Source of the DNA: Phoenix dactylifera
Taxonomy: Eukaryota > Streptophyta > Magnoliopsida > Arecales > Arecaceae
Length of the DNA: 64,000 bases
Assembly: GCF_009389715.1 (NCBI RefSeq)
Contig: NW_024067919.1
Span: forward strand, 274,001 to 338,000
Direction of reading: 5' to 3'
In this document: one piece after another, positions 1 to 9,870 of the stretch
Numbering within the stretch: position 1 is the stretch's first letter
How the letters are laid out: each line of letters opens with the position of its first letter
Translations under genes and position numbers: made by a program
The notes under the pieces: model-generated
Told to the model about the DNA's origin: nothing
The model's database searches: none
Seen by the model: only the letters and a program-made list of their open reading frames with translations

Positions 1-603
1 GATGATTCCTCCATACTCATCTTCATAAGCATCCAAAACCTGGAAATACAGGGGGGGCAAAATCTGGTGACTGAGACAATGTGTTAGTGGTGTCAATGTG
101 TCATCAATCATCCTAGTAAAATGAAAAAACTAGGGTTCATTAAAAACTAGACCTGCATGAAGAATAGCAAAGAAGGAGAGTGCTCAAAAAGAAACAATAT
201 TTAAAAGAGCTGACGAAGAGCTGACATAGTACAAAAAGGGAAAGCAGAAGATATTCATGTAGAAGGATGAAGCTCAAAAGTTGAACCAATTTTTCACAGA
301 ATTTTTCAAAGCAAAATTCAACCCCATATGACAATCCAAAAAGGATGCATCATAGCATCAACATCATATTCAGTGAATTTTAGAATTACATAACTAAGAA
401 CATGTATAATGAACCACAATTTTCTTCATCCATTCGACCACAGCTAAAGGATCACCCGCACGGCAGAAACAATCAAGAACATCAGTTAAGATAGATTACC
501 ACCATCCTGCATAACTCAAAGAAGCAACGTGAGATGATGCAAATTAGAGAATTCAAATGTCAACATAATAATGAAGATGATTGTTACTACTTACCAGCAT
601 AAG
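1..603. other. No gene seen; 3' side of hAT transposase gene
   Basis: AT-rich DNA downstream of the minus-strand transposase gene. I see no coding exon. A CAGGGGGGGCAAAAT string near position 50 loosely resembles an hAT terminus, but no matching target duplication was found, so the 3' end of the element is not placed. Confidence 0.4.
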
Positions 604-2850
604 CTAATCATCGGTATTAATATCAACAACAGTTTCGTAATCTTCAACCTTGTATTTTGTATGAGGAGGTGGAATATCTACAAATGAAAAAAATACGAAA
701 TTAAAAATCTCAAAGTTTCTAAGCACTAATACAGCTGGTACATGATAAAATTTATGAATGTTGTAGAAATTGAACCTGCAAGATGAGGCAAGCTATCTCG
801 AAGCCAATCTTGTGCGCATATCAATACCTCAACCGTATTCGGAGATAGACTGCTACGAAAATCATCCAAAACCCTGCCAGCAGTGCTGAAGGCAGACTCA
901 GATGCCACGGTAGAAACGGGAATTGCCAAGATATCACGTACCATCCTAGACAATATTGGATATTTAGATTCATTGAATTTCCAATACTGTAGAATGTCAA
1001 AATTTTGATCTTCTAATGGATGAACCTGCTCCAAAAAATTAAATAGCAAGTCATTTTTATTAGAATTATTGACTAATAATTTAATGTAAGCATCCAAATT
1101 AGAGATCGTAAAATACCTTCTCTTCCAAATAGGTCTCTAATTCTGACTTCGATGGTTGGGTAACTTGTACTCCGTGGATGAATTCTTTATAGCCATGCAT
1201 AAAACGATTCTCATGTCTTCCACCTTGGGATGTAGACACCCTCTCATCCACTTGAACAAGAGAGACATTTGTGCCATATAAAATTGCATAATTATCATAC
1301 AAAGTTTGAAGAACTTCACGCACTTTGTTGATCTCAAATGAAGCACGATCACCATTACCATGGATTGTCTGAAAGCAATAAATAATAAGATTCATCTTAT
1401 GTCTTGGATCAAGAACAACCCCTACAGCAAGAATGTGAGAGCATTCCTTCCAATACTTGTCAAATTTTTCTTGCATCTTTAAAGCCATCATCATCACAAC
1501 TGCATTCTGACTTCTAGATTCTTCAATCAAGAGCATATTGATTCTCCAAATTTCATAGAAATACAAATTTGCAGTTGGATTTTTTGTTTGTGAAAAAACT
1601 TCAGTTATAAGATGAAAAACCTTTAAGAAGTTACAAATAATAATGCCTTGAGACCAATCTTTCTCAGTTGGCGCATTATCAAAATTAGGATCCTGGGCCA
1701 CAAGTCGCATAAATACATCCTTGAATTCTATAGCATCATTTAACATGAGATATGTAGAATTCCAACGAGTAGGTACATCTATGCATATCCTTTTCTTACC
1801 ATTCATCTTGAACTGTTTCACAATTCCCATAAACAATTCCAACCTTCCTTGAGATGATTTTATATATTTAACAGCCTCACGGATCCTATGAATAGCACCC
1901 TCCACTACCTTCAACCCATCCTTCACAATCAAATTAAGAATATGTGCACAACAACGCACATGAAAGAATTTACCATCCAAAAGTAAATCTTTTCTAAATT
2001 GTTTTTGAAGTTCTGTTGCTACAACTGTATTTGCTGACAAATTATCAAGAGTGATTGAACCCAACCTTTTCTCAATATTCCAAGATAAAATACAGTTAGC
2101 TATAGCATCACTAATGACTAAGCCTGTGTGTGGTGAAGGAACCAACTTAAAATTGATAATATGCTTTTTCAGTTTCCAATCATTAGTGATGTAATGTGCA
2201 GTCAGACACATATATCCCAATGTTTGATTTGATGTCCACATGTCCGATGTTAAGCTGATTCTTCCACAGTTCGTCTTGAATAAATCTTCAAGTCTTCGTT
2301 TTTCCTTTTCATAAGTTTTAAAGCAATCAGAAGACAATGTTGTCCTTGAAACAATATGAAATTCTGGTCTAAGGTTCCTAATAAACATCTGAAAGGCTGG
2401 ATGTTCAACTGTTGTAAATGGCATCTCTTGTAGAATTACCATCCTTGCAAGGTCCTCACGACTTCTTTCCTGATCAAATAAATAGGGAACTAATTCGTTC
2501 AACGGAACACCATCTTTCGAAGTCACAGTGCCTATTAATATTTTCTGTTTCTTATCATGAAATTTTTTTGCCTTACAAATATTTGTATGCTTGTGAAGAT
2601 GACTTGTCCCATTTTTTGGATCAGCTGAAAAAATAAAACGACAATAATTACATTTAGCCTTGTCCTTTTGGTTTTGTACCTCACAATAGTGATTCCATAT
2701 CTCCGATCTCTTTCTTTTGTTCGTTTTAGAGCTATCTGTATTAGAAGGCTCTATAGCTTGAGAACTACCACAACGAAGTACACTTGAAACTTCAGCCATA
2801 TTTTCATTGCTATCCATCGTAGACATTAACCTATTTTGCATAGAAATCAA
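604..2850 (-). CDS. hAT transposase, RICESLEEPER-like, three exons
   Basis: Predicted hAT-superfamily (Ac/RICESLEEPER) transposase, a nuclear protein that cuts and pastes its own element. Coding exons on the minus strand are 2850-1117, 1025-776 and 677-604, with GT-AG introns of 91 and 98 bp. Exon lengths 1734, 250 and 74 sum to 2058 nt, a 685-aa protein with no internal stop. The N-terminal BED zinc finger (about residues 49-93) shows C67 and C70 followed by an H84-H88 cluster. The middle contains the hAT catalytic and DUF4413-type region (SLTSDMWTSN, then AHILNLIVKDGL, then VLDPRHKM). Exon 2 carries the C-terminal dimerisation domain (ILAIPVSTVASESAFSTAGR). Exon 3 adds a short acidic tail ending VVDINTDD. 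The start could equally be one of the internal Met codons near residues 9, 12 or 18. Intact coding suggests recent activity or domestication; a surrounding element (see 604-4254) favours a transposon gene. Confidence 0.82.
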
Positions 2851-3440
2851 TAAAAATGTATGAGCATAAAATGCAACTTTATAGATGCATATAATCTAAG
2901 CTTTATAATGTCTATCATGTTATTGCATGCATAAAAAAATCATGATCAGTTTATTTACAAAATTTAAGCTATGAACAACATTTCAGTATTCCTAAAAGCT
3001 GAAGTAAATGCTATGTCATGTAGTTAACTATTCAAAATTACTGACAAAGTGACACTACAGACTTCATATAACTAAAGCGTACTTCATATAACTAAAGCAA
3101 CTTTTAAATAGTTATAAAATGGAGGTAAATATGATTACTAAAGCACTAAGAAACTTAAAATATAGTGCACATAAAAATGAAGACCAGGTGAGAACCAAAA
3201 TGATATTCGGCCAGCCCATGCAGTAACAGACTAACAGTCATCCTGATTCTTTCAATTAAATCAATAAATCATTATCTTTCCTCAAAGATACTCGTACTGT
3301 TTTCTTGAGATAATCCCATATTCAGCGCTGCTGCACTAGTTCGGTCCCAAGTCCCAACATCAAGTCCAGCCTCGTTGCCCTGTTACAAGACAAGCCCCCC
3401 TCGCGGGAACCTCCTCCCGGCCTATGCTAAAAAAAATACA
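2851..3440. other. AT-rich leader or intron of the hAT element, no gene
   Basis: AT-rich DNA between the transposase start codon and the GC-rich block. It may hold a 5' UTR intron, but I cannot define one. No coding exon recognised. Confidence 0.3.
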
Positions 3441-3454
3441 TAGGAGGGACATAC

Positions 3455-4055
3455 CTTGGGACGACGAAGAATGGGGAGAGGGAGATCCGCGGAATGGGGA
3501 GCCGGAAGTCGGGAGATCTAGGGCACCGCCGCACCGGGCACAGAAGCTGTCTTCTCTTCTCCGCCGCCGCAGCTCAAGATCTACTTATCCATTATCATAA
3601 TAGAACAAGAATAGCATTAGCAAAATATTTTGGAAACGATTTGCAAGATATCAGGATGAAAAATATAGAGGACAAAGGCGACTAGCACCTGGTACAGGCG
3701 TACAGCAAGGTCCTTGGGACGCTGAAGAATGGGGAGAGGCCAAGGGGGAGATTCGCGGACTGGAGACTGGAGAGCCGGAAGTCGGGCACGTTCACACGGA
3801 AGCGGTCTACTCTTCTCCGCCGCCGCAGCTCAAGATCTAGGGCACGGGGCACCTGGGCACGATCGCACGGGATCGAAAAAGAGAGGAAGGCGCTCAAGAT
3901 CCAGGGCACCTGGGCTGCTGGGCAGTGGGCACGGCCGCACGGGATCGAAAAGGAGAGGAAGGCTGGAAGGAGATCGAGATCTAGGGCACGGCCGTCGGCC
4001 ACACGGAAATACGGGATCGAAAAGAGAGGAAGGCCGAAGGGATTTAGGGATTTAG
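3455..4055. repeat. Duplicated GC-rich promoter-like block in the hAT element
   Basis: A segment of about 120 bp is present twice, at about 3455-3585 and 3710-3840. Both copies share CTTGGGACG, GAATGGGGAGAGG, GCCGGAAGTCGGG and TCTTCTCCGCCGCCGCAGCT. To the right, GCACGGGATCGAAAA-type units of about 28 bp recur three times (about 3868-4035). Such duplicated GC-rich 5' regions are common near hAT transposase promoters. The short open frames here look like by-products of base composition. Confidence 0.55.
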
Positions 4056-4254
4056 CTTTAAGCCTTTATATAGTAACGGGTCGGGTCGGGTCCCGGATCA
4101 AGATTGGGTGGACCCGACCCGACCCGAAAAATAGATCGGGTCTAAATTTAGGACCCGACCCGGCTCCGCGGGTCCTAAAATTCGGGTCGGGTCGGGTCTA
4201 AAGCGGGTCGGGTCGGGTCGGGTCCCGGGTCGATCCGACCCATTTGCAGCCTTA

Positions 4255-4377
4255 GGTTCAAATTGTAATTTCTGACCTGTTTAATAAACAGGTCGGATTC
4301 AGATTTATGATTTTCTGATCCAATCTGCATGTGACCTGACCCATTTATGATCCAATCTGACCCGATTGCCACCCCTA
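4255..4377. mobile_element. Right half of an hAT MITE
   Basis: This piece ends in GATTGCCACCCCTA, the same terminus type as the complete MITE at 6718-7257 (GATTGCCAACCCTA). It also shares GACCCATTTATGATCCAA and TTTAATAAACAGGTCGG with that element. Only the right half is present. The larger hAT element abuts it at 4254, as if it had inserted into the MITE; the left half should then lie beyond the far end of that element. Confidence 0.5.
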
Positions 4378-4929
4378 CTGATACGCCCCTATTCTTTCTA
4401 ATGATTGGTGTGGGCCCCACCGATCATGCGGCGCGGAGTTGCGACTCGCTTAGCCCCCACGCTGACCGCCCATTCCACTTCACCTCCACGGCTCAGACCC
4501 CGCGCGCGTACTAAGGTCCGTTCCATCCGATCGAAAATATCCCAGTTTGATCGAGCCGTCCAAATTTAGAGATTATTCGCAACCGTAGAATAACTGTTAC
4601 ACCGCGTGACATGTACCGCACCGAGTTCCTCCTCGTCTTCCTCGAGAAGGAGCCCGAAAACTCCGAGCGCTTCCTCTTCGATTTAATTTTTCTCCCGGCC
4701 TCCGTGATCTCGGCGAGAGGGGTAGGCTGAGGGATTCCCTTGTCCTCCTCCCTCTCCTCCTTTGCGGGGTGTCGTTCATTCTTTGATCGACGAGAGGCGA
4801 AGGATTTATGCTCTTCTTCTTCTTCCCCAGTTGGATGATGGTGTGAGGATTTGAAATTTTTCTTTGGGTGGGGGGGGGGGGGGGGGGTGTTGGAGTTTGT
4901 GCGGCGGGAGCTCTGATTTTTTGGGAGGG
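4378..4929 (+). promoter_or_regulatory. Promoter and 5' UTR of the NPSN-like gene
   Basis: GC-rich, gene-like DNA upstream of the SNARE start codon. It contains a GTGGGCCCCAC core (about 4409-4420), a typical TCP-factor site of plant housekeeping promoters, and C+T/G+A-rich leader sequence. A run of 18 G lies at 4870-4887, about 40 bp before the ATG. I did not find a clear TATA box, so the transcription start is not placed. Confidence 0.5.
4870..4887 (+). repeat. G18 homopolymer in 5' leader
   Basis: Eighteen consecutive G in the presumed 5' UTR, on the sense strand. In RNA this could form a G-quadruplex. It could also be an assembly-prone homopolymer of uncertain length. Confidence 0.9.
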
Positions 4930-5005
4930 ATGGCGAGCGATCTGCCAATGAGCGCGGAGCTGGAGCAGATTGATGGCGAGATCACCGACATCTTCCGACC
5001 CTTCA

Positions 5006-8000
5006 GTAAGATCGTTCTTCAATCCTAAGCGTTTGGTTTTTATTATGTATATTATTATTATCACCCGGTTTTAGATATGTGGCGTAAGTTCTGACGATTT
5101 GTAGAGTTTTAGATGGAAAATGAAAGTTTTTTCGGGCCTAATTTCATGATAATTTATTGGTTGAGCAATAAGTTGTATTGTTTGGATACCAGGAAAACAG
5201 AAGATTTTTAATAATTTCTTTAGGAATTTATTGGTTAGATTAGCCAGTAGGCTGGTGATTCAAATTTTCTTTCCTAATAAAAATATTTACATACGGGGTT
5301 GAACAGGTTTTCCTTGTGGAACTTATGCTTACTTGCTGACACCAAGTTTAAAATTTTGTTAAATGAATGTATAGTGAGCTGAGAGAGAGAGAGAGAGAGA
5401 GAGAGGAACTAATGCGCCCTACGTACCATCGTCTCAAAAAACAAACACCATGAAGTGCCGGTAAAATTTTTGGTAGGAATAGGAAGAGTATGCATGTATG
5501 TATGTGTGTGAATTGTCGGTACATATGGGCATACTTACGTATGTACATAGGTCCATGCATGCATGCATATAATAGTTTAGTTTATCATGGGAGTTTGTAG
5601 AAGGAATGTAACAAAATGCTGGAAGGAATGGGACAACATGACACATCAAACAAGCATCTTGATACTTACCTGAAAAAAGAGGGAGCATGACAACTGCAGG
5701 AACTACTTAAAGAGTGACAGCAGGAATTTTTAGAAACAATACCGAGACTTAATAAAGTTCTTACCTTCTAGTTCTTCTATATATAAAATATCTCTCACAA
5801 AACATGTCACCGCATTTTTTCCCCTCGGCCTCACTATTGATGACAGATTTTACAAACCATATTGAGATGAAGGTGATAGACAAGTTTGTAGACAAAGCAA
5901 CTCTCGAACTGGTATAATTTTTTCAAGTTTCCTTGATTTAGACCAGGGGTGGTTAACCACCTTCAAACTTTTTTGGTGTCTTTGCCATTGGTAGACACTT
6001 TCAAGACTTGGTGCAGTGTGAGTTTCCTTCATTGGATGAACATTGCCTATTGGGAAATTAGCACAATGTAACTGCATCTGAGGAAAAAAGAGGTAAATCT
6101 ACGATATAGTAAATCAAGGCATATTAGTTGAAGTATGACTTGGGTGCTGTTGATTGATGCCATCAATTCCATATTGTCCATGCTTGTTTTAACTATATAA
6201 CTCAATCATTGCAAAATGAGTTCGATTAGTTATTCTGATCAAGTTATAGATTCTAGTTTCATTAGCCGGTTAGCTTCTTTCTTCTGCTTTGGAAGGAGAT
6301 TGGGCCTTTTTGTGTGAGCATAAACTTGACCTTAGAAGACTAATGCAATGGATTGCCGAGGATTTTCAGTACTGTAGGCTACTTTGGCAGACTTGTTCTT
6401 CATGTACCTCTGTTGATATGCACTATACCACAAGTTTGTAAGTTATTAGCGTTACTTGATATGTTATGAATGCATCAAGCTCCAAATAAAGTAGGCTGAT
6501 TTTATACGTCTCAAGAGTGGCAGCTGGTCCATCCATGAAAAAATAATTCTTGGATCATACCTTTATTGGAGTAAAGAGCAATACAAGTCATATATGAGTT
6601 GATAATGAGCAAATCAAAAAATGCTGGAGAAGAACTTGATAGGAGTGTTTAAAAAATGGTGGAGTTTGGTGTAGGATTGACTTTAGAAAACATCTGATCA
6701 AGAATCCAACTGTCATCTGGGGTGGCAATCGGGTCGGCTCGGGTCAAATACAGGTCGGGTCGGATGCGTATTGGGTCAAAAATTCATCAACGCTAACCCG
6801 ACCTGTTTATTAAACATGTCAAAATTTCAGATCTAAATCCGATTTGTTTATTAACCGGGTAATCCGACCCCAACTCACGTAACCCATTTATTAAACAGGT
6901 CAAGTCAGGTTAAACAGGTTAGACGGATTTTTAACATGTTAAATAGATTTAAACAGGTTAAACAGGTTAAGCAGATCGGGTTAAATATGTCAGAAATAGG
7001 TTAAGCATATTTCAAACAGGTTAAACAGATTTTAAACAAATTAAACCGGTCAGGTTAGGAACCAATCTAATTATTAAATGGATTAAAATAGTTTAAACGA
7101 GCCAGAGGTTTAAACCTGAACCCAAACTATTTAATAAATAGGTCTAGACAGGTTGACCCATTTATGATCCAAATCCATTTATGTTAAACCCAAACTTGCT
7201 TAAAAGAGGTCATTCACAGGTCGGGTTGACGGGTCGGGTCATAGATTGCCAACCCTACTATCATCATCCAAGGTGTACTTGGTAAGGGATTTATTTCATG
7301 GCATAAATGATAGTACATAAGTATATCTATTGATGTCTTTGTTACATGGGCGTGGTGTTTTAGGGGCCTTGGCCAAATTCTAGCAATTTAAGTATAAAAT
7401 ATTTATCAGAACTTCAGGTTTGCTTTATGGATGAAATAGATATTTACATATTTATTTTTTATATTATAATTGTAAATTAGAATAAAATTACTTAATTAGA
7501 TTTCATGTCCAGATTAAGTCTTTTAAGTCTTTGATTGCGAGAAATCTCTCTTATGTGCCAGGAGAAGGTTGCAGGCAGAATTTTGGAGACTTCTATATTA
7601 TTCAATATTGTGGTAGATACTATGGTTTTCTCATCTATTCCTTTCTTCTTTGTTAATTCTGATTTTATCTATTTTTTTTTATCTCCTCCCATATGTTCTC
7701 TGCTATATTTTGTAGTGTCGTAAGATCATGTGCTCATTTCTTTGCATATACTAGTGTTTGTGGGAATCTTGTGAATGCATTAACTGGTTGTAAAATTCTT
7801 GGATGCTATTGGGAAGGATTCTTTTATCAAATAGCTAAACTGCTGCGTCTAGGTACGTGCAGCATCCATAGTTGCCAATTAGGTGGATGTAGAAGTTTTT
7901 GGTACCTGAATTCCTCCATGCATTCCACGTATCTCAAACACAATGAGATGGTGACTTTTGATCATCAAAATTTGGCTCCTTTTGTACCCATTTGATGTTG

Positions 8001-8225
8001 AGTAGGCACATTTTTGCATATACTTATAACATAAGTCAGCTTGATGACATGAAAAATTGGTGCCCAAGGTGAAATTAAAGATGACTCACACGTGTTTATT
8101 TTTTTTCTACAAAATATCTATGACAATAGTGGGGAACTTGATTGCCTGATTTTTGGCATTTCAAAGAAACAGGAAGATGTTTATCTTGTTTTCTCTGCAG
8201 CATAAATGTTAATATGAGGCTTTGA

Positions 8226-8257
<32 letters not shown>

Positions 8258-8761
8258 TTGGAGTGGGGATGTTTGCAGGAGCTGTATGGGACACCAAATC
8301 TCTTTGTGAAAGACATGGAGCTGTTATTCTTGGACATCTGATTTCTCTTACAAAATATACTTGATGTAACTGGAGTCATGCATTGATAAATATTTTCATG
8401 CTCTCATTGGTTGCATTGCAGTTTGGTTTCTTCTTCACTTTCTCACTTTAATTATGACCTAGTTTTGTGGTTCCAGTTACATATTGGTTTTAGTAATATA
8501 ACTATATAATTTTCTGTTTTATGGATTTAAATATGAATGACTAATAGGTCCATGTGACTTGTTTTTGATTTTTCTTTATGTCATGAAACTTGCTTTGCAA
8601 GAATTCTTTGTGTGTTTACTTTGATTAAAAAGAAAATGATGTTCCATCATGATTATTGCATCCCGTTCTTTAAATTCAAGTATTAAATGTAAAACTGCAC
8701 ATAGGAAACTCCTACCATTTTCAATAATATTTAGGCTTTCCCTTTTCTTGATTCTCTGCAG
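5006..8761 (+). other. Intron 1 of the NPSN-like gene
   Basis: A 3.76-kb intron with GTAAG donor and CTGCAG acceptor. Apart from the MITE at 6718-7257, a (GA)n run near 5381-5405 and a (CT)n(TA)n run near 8227-8256, it is AT-rich sequence in which I see no exon. Confidence 0.6.
6718..7257. mobile_element. hAT MITE with 8-bp target duplication
   Basis: A 540-bp element bounded by inverted TGGGGTGGCAATC and GATTGCCAACCCTA (about 12 of 14 positions matching). It is flanked by CTGTCATC (6710-6717) and CTATCATC (7258-7265), an 8-bp target duplication with one change, as expected for hAT. The interior repeats AACAGGTTAAACAGG-type words and GGTCGGGTC motifs near both ends. It has no coding capacity. 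Confidence 0.85.
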
Positions 8762-9139
8762 AAATGGATTCCAGAAATTGGATAAGATTAAAGATTCTAA
8801 TAGACAGTCTAAGCAATTGGAGGAGCTCACTGGAAAAATGAGGGAATGTCAGCGGTAGGTCAGGTTGACTTTTCCTTCAATATGTTCCATATAACAGAAT
8901 TTATTTAGGCTATTGTAATTTTGAGTGAGCAACAAGTATGAATACGTAGCTTGCACTTTGCATGCATCGTATCAACTTATCACTTGTTTTCCAAGTGAGC
9001 AAAAAACTTTTTAATAACATGCTCTGTGGACTACACCTTCGTAACATGTGTTTTTCTAAATATTTTGTTTGTTGTCTTTTACAGGTTGATTAAAGAGTTT
9101 GATCGTGAAATCAAAGATGAAGAAAGTGGAAATACTCCT

Positions 9140-9450
9140 AGTTTAGTTTGAAATTAATTTCGAGGTTGAAACTCGAGATCAAGCTTGATACTTTTTATTA
9201 TTTCGTGCTTGATTCAAGTTTAATTTTGGACCAAGCTAAACAATCTAATTAATCAGTTTGAAAATCTTATATCGGGCTCGAAACCAATTCAAGCTTGAGC
9301 CAAGCTCAGCTCAAAAGCTCGAATTAAAACTTGATGCAAGATTAGTTTATTTTGGATTAACACACATACATACTCAAACTTGAAAGCACAAACTGGATCC
9401 AAGTTTTAGTTCGAATTTGAATTAAAACTTGATATATACGTACACACATG
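9140..9450. repeat. Dispersed repeat that cuts into the SNARE exon
   Basis: Immediately after the last SNARE codons comes sequence rich in CTCGAG, AAGCTTGA and GAGCTC words (CGAGATCAAGCTTGATAC; CAAGCTTGAGCCAAGCTCAGC). This resembles plant MITE-like repeats built from CTCGAGC units. Ends and duplication were not found, so it is only a candidate for what truncated the gene. Confidence 0.35.
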
Positions 9451-9474
9451 TTGCAATTCAGACGGGCAAGCATC

Positions 9475-9870
9475 CATCAGCTCAAAGCTAACATGGATCA
9501 ATGAATTTCAAAAAAGTAATTACTATGATATGTCAAAAATCTAAATGTAATTGCTCTGATATTTCAAAAATATAAATTGTGTCGAAGCGGTTAAGGCTGC
9601 AATACTTGAGATCATCATTGTCCCGGCAACTCTCATATTCAAAGTAAATTAATATTAGACATGACCAAACCTACTCTCAACTTAAAGGTAACATAAATCG
9701 GTGAATTTCAAAAACCTAATTATTCTGAATATTTCAAAAAGTAAATCTAATGACTCTGATATTTCAAAAATCTAAACTGCATCGAAGCCGCTAAGGTTGC
9801 ACTACTTGAGATCGCCATTGTCCCAACAACTCTCATATTCAAAGTAAATTAATACTAAACTACGTAATCC
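9475..9870. repeat. Diverged tandem duplication, period 200 bp
   Basis: Two consecutive copies, offset by 200 bp, share CTCTGATATTTCAAAAAT, TCGAAGC, ACTTGAGATC and ACTCTCATATTCAAAGTAAA. Divergence is around 15 percent by eye. No coding potential seen. Confidence 0.7.

Larger units (their letters stand above)
604..4254 (-). mobile_element. hAT element with GC-rich 5' region (3' end not found)
   Basis: The transposase gene is followed, on its 5' side, by a GC-rich promoter-like region (about 3440-4060) and then by an array of GGGTCGGGTC and its complement (4076-4232). That array resembles the subterminal transposase-binding repeats of hAT elements. The array ends at GACCCATTTGCAGCCTTA (about 4237-4254). 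This matches the style of the MITE end at 37434 (GCATTTGCATCCCTA), so I take 4254 as the 5' terminus. The opposite terminus was not located and may lie left of the window, so the interval given is a minimum. Confidence 0.5.
4930..9151 (+). pseudogene. Novel plant SNARE 11-like gene, 5' part only
   Basis: NPSN proteins are plant-specific Qb-SNAREs of the plasma membrane and cell plate, usually about 265 aa. Coding exons here are 4930-5005, 8762-8854 and 9085 to about 9137. Exon 1 reads MASDLPMSAELEQIDGEI and then DIFR. Exon 2 gives NGFQKLDKIKDSNRQSKQ and then LEELTGKMRECQR. Exon 3 gives LIKEFDREIKDEES and then leaves the family, reaching a stop at 9149-9151. Only about 70 residues of the N-terminal domain are present; the Qb SNARE helix and tail anchor are absent and no later exons are visible before the next gene. 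Exon 1 is also one base short for the phase needed by exon 2 (DIFRPF where DIFRAL is expected), which would put exon 2 out of frame. Both facts indicate a truncated duplicate or decayed gene; a sequence error could explain the frameshift but not the truncation. Confidence 0.75.

Noticed and set aside
40-70. CAGGGGGGGCAAAAT as 3' terminus of the hAT element
   Set aside because: Only weak similarity to the inverse of the 4254 end and no 8-bp duplication match.
3729-4055. GC-rich open frames on both strands
   Set aside because: Low-complexity Arg/Gly/Ser products from repeated GC-rich DNA; no domain.
4511-5064. Long minus-strand open frames opposite the SNARE promoter
   Set aside because: They are Pro/Arg-rich by-products of the G-rich leader; the plus strand holds recognisable SNARE exons.
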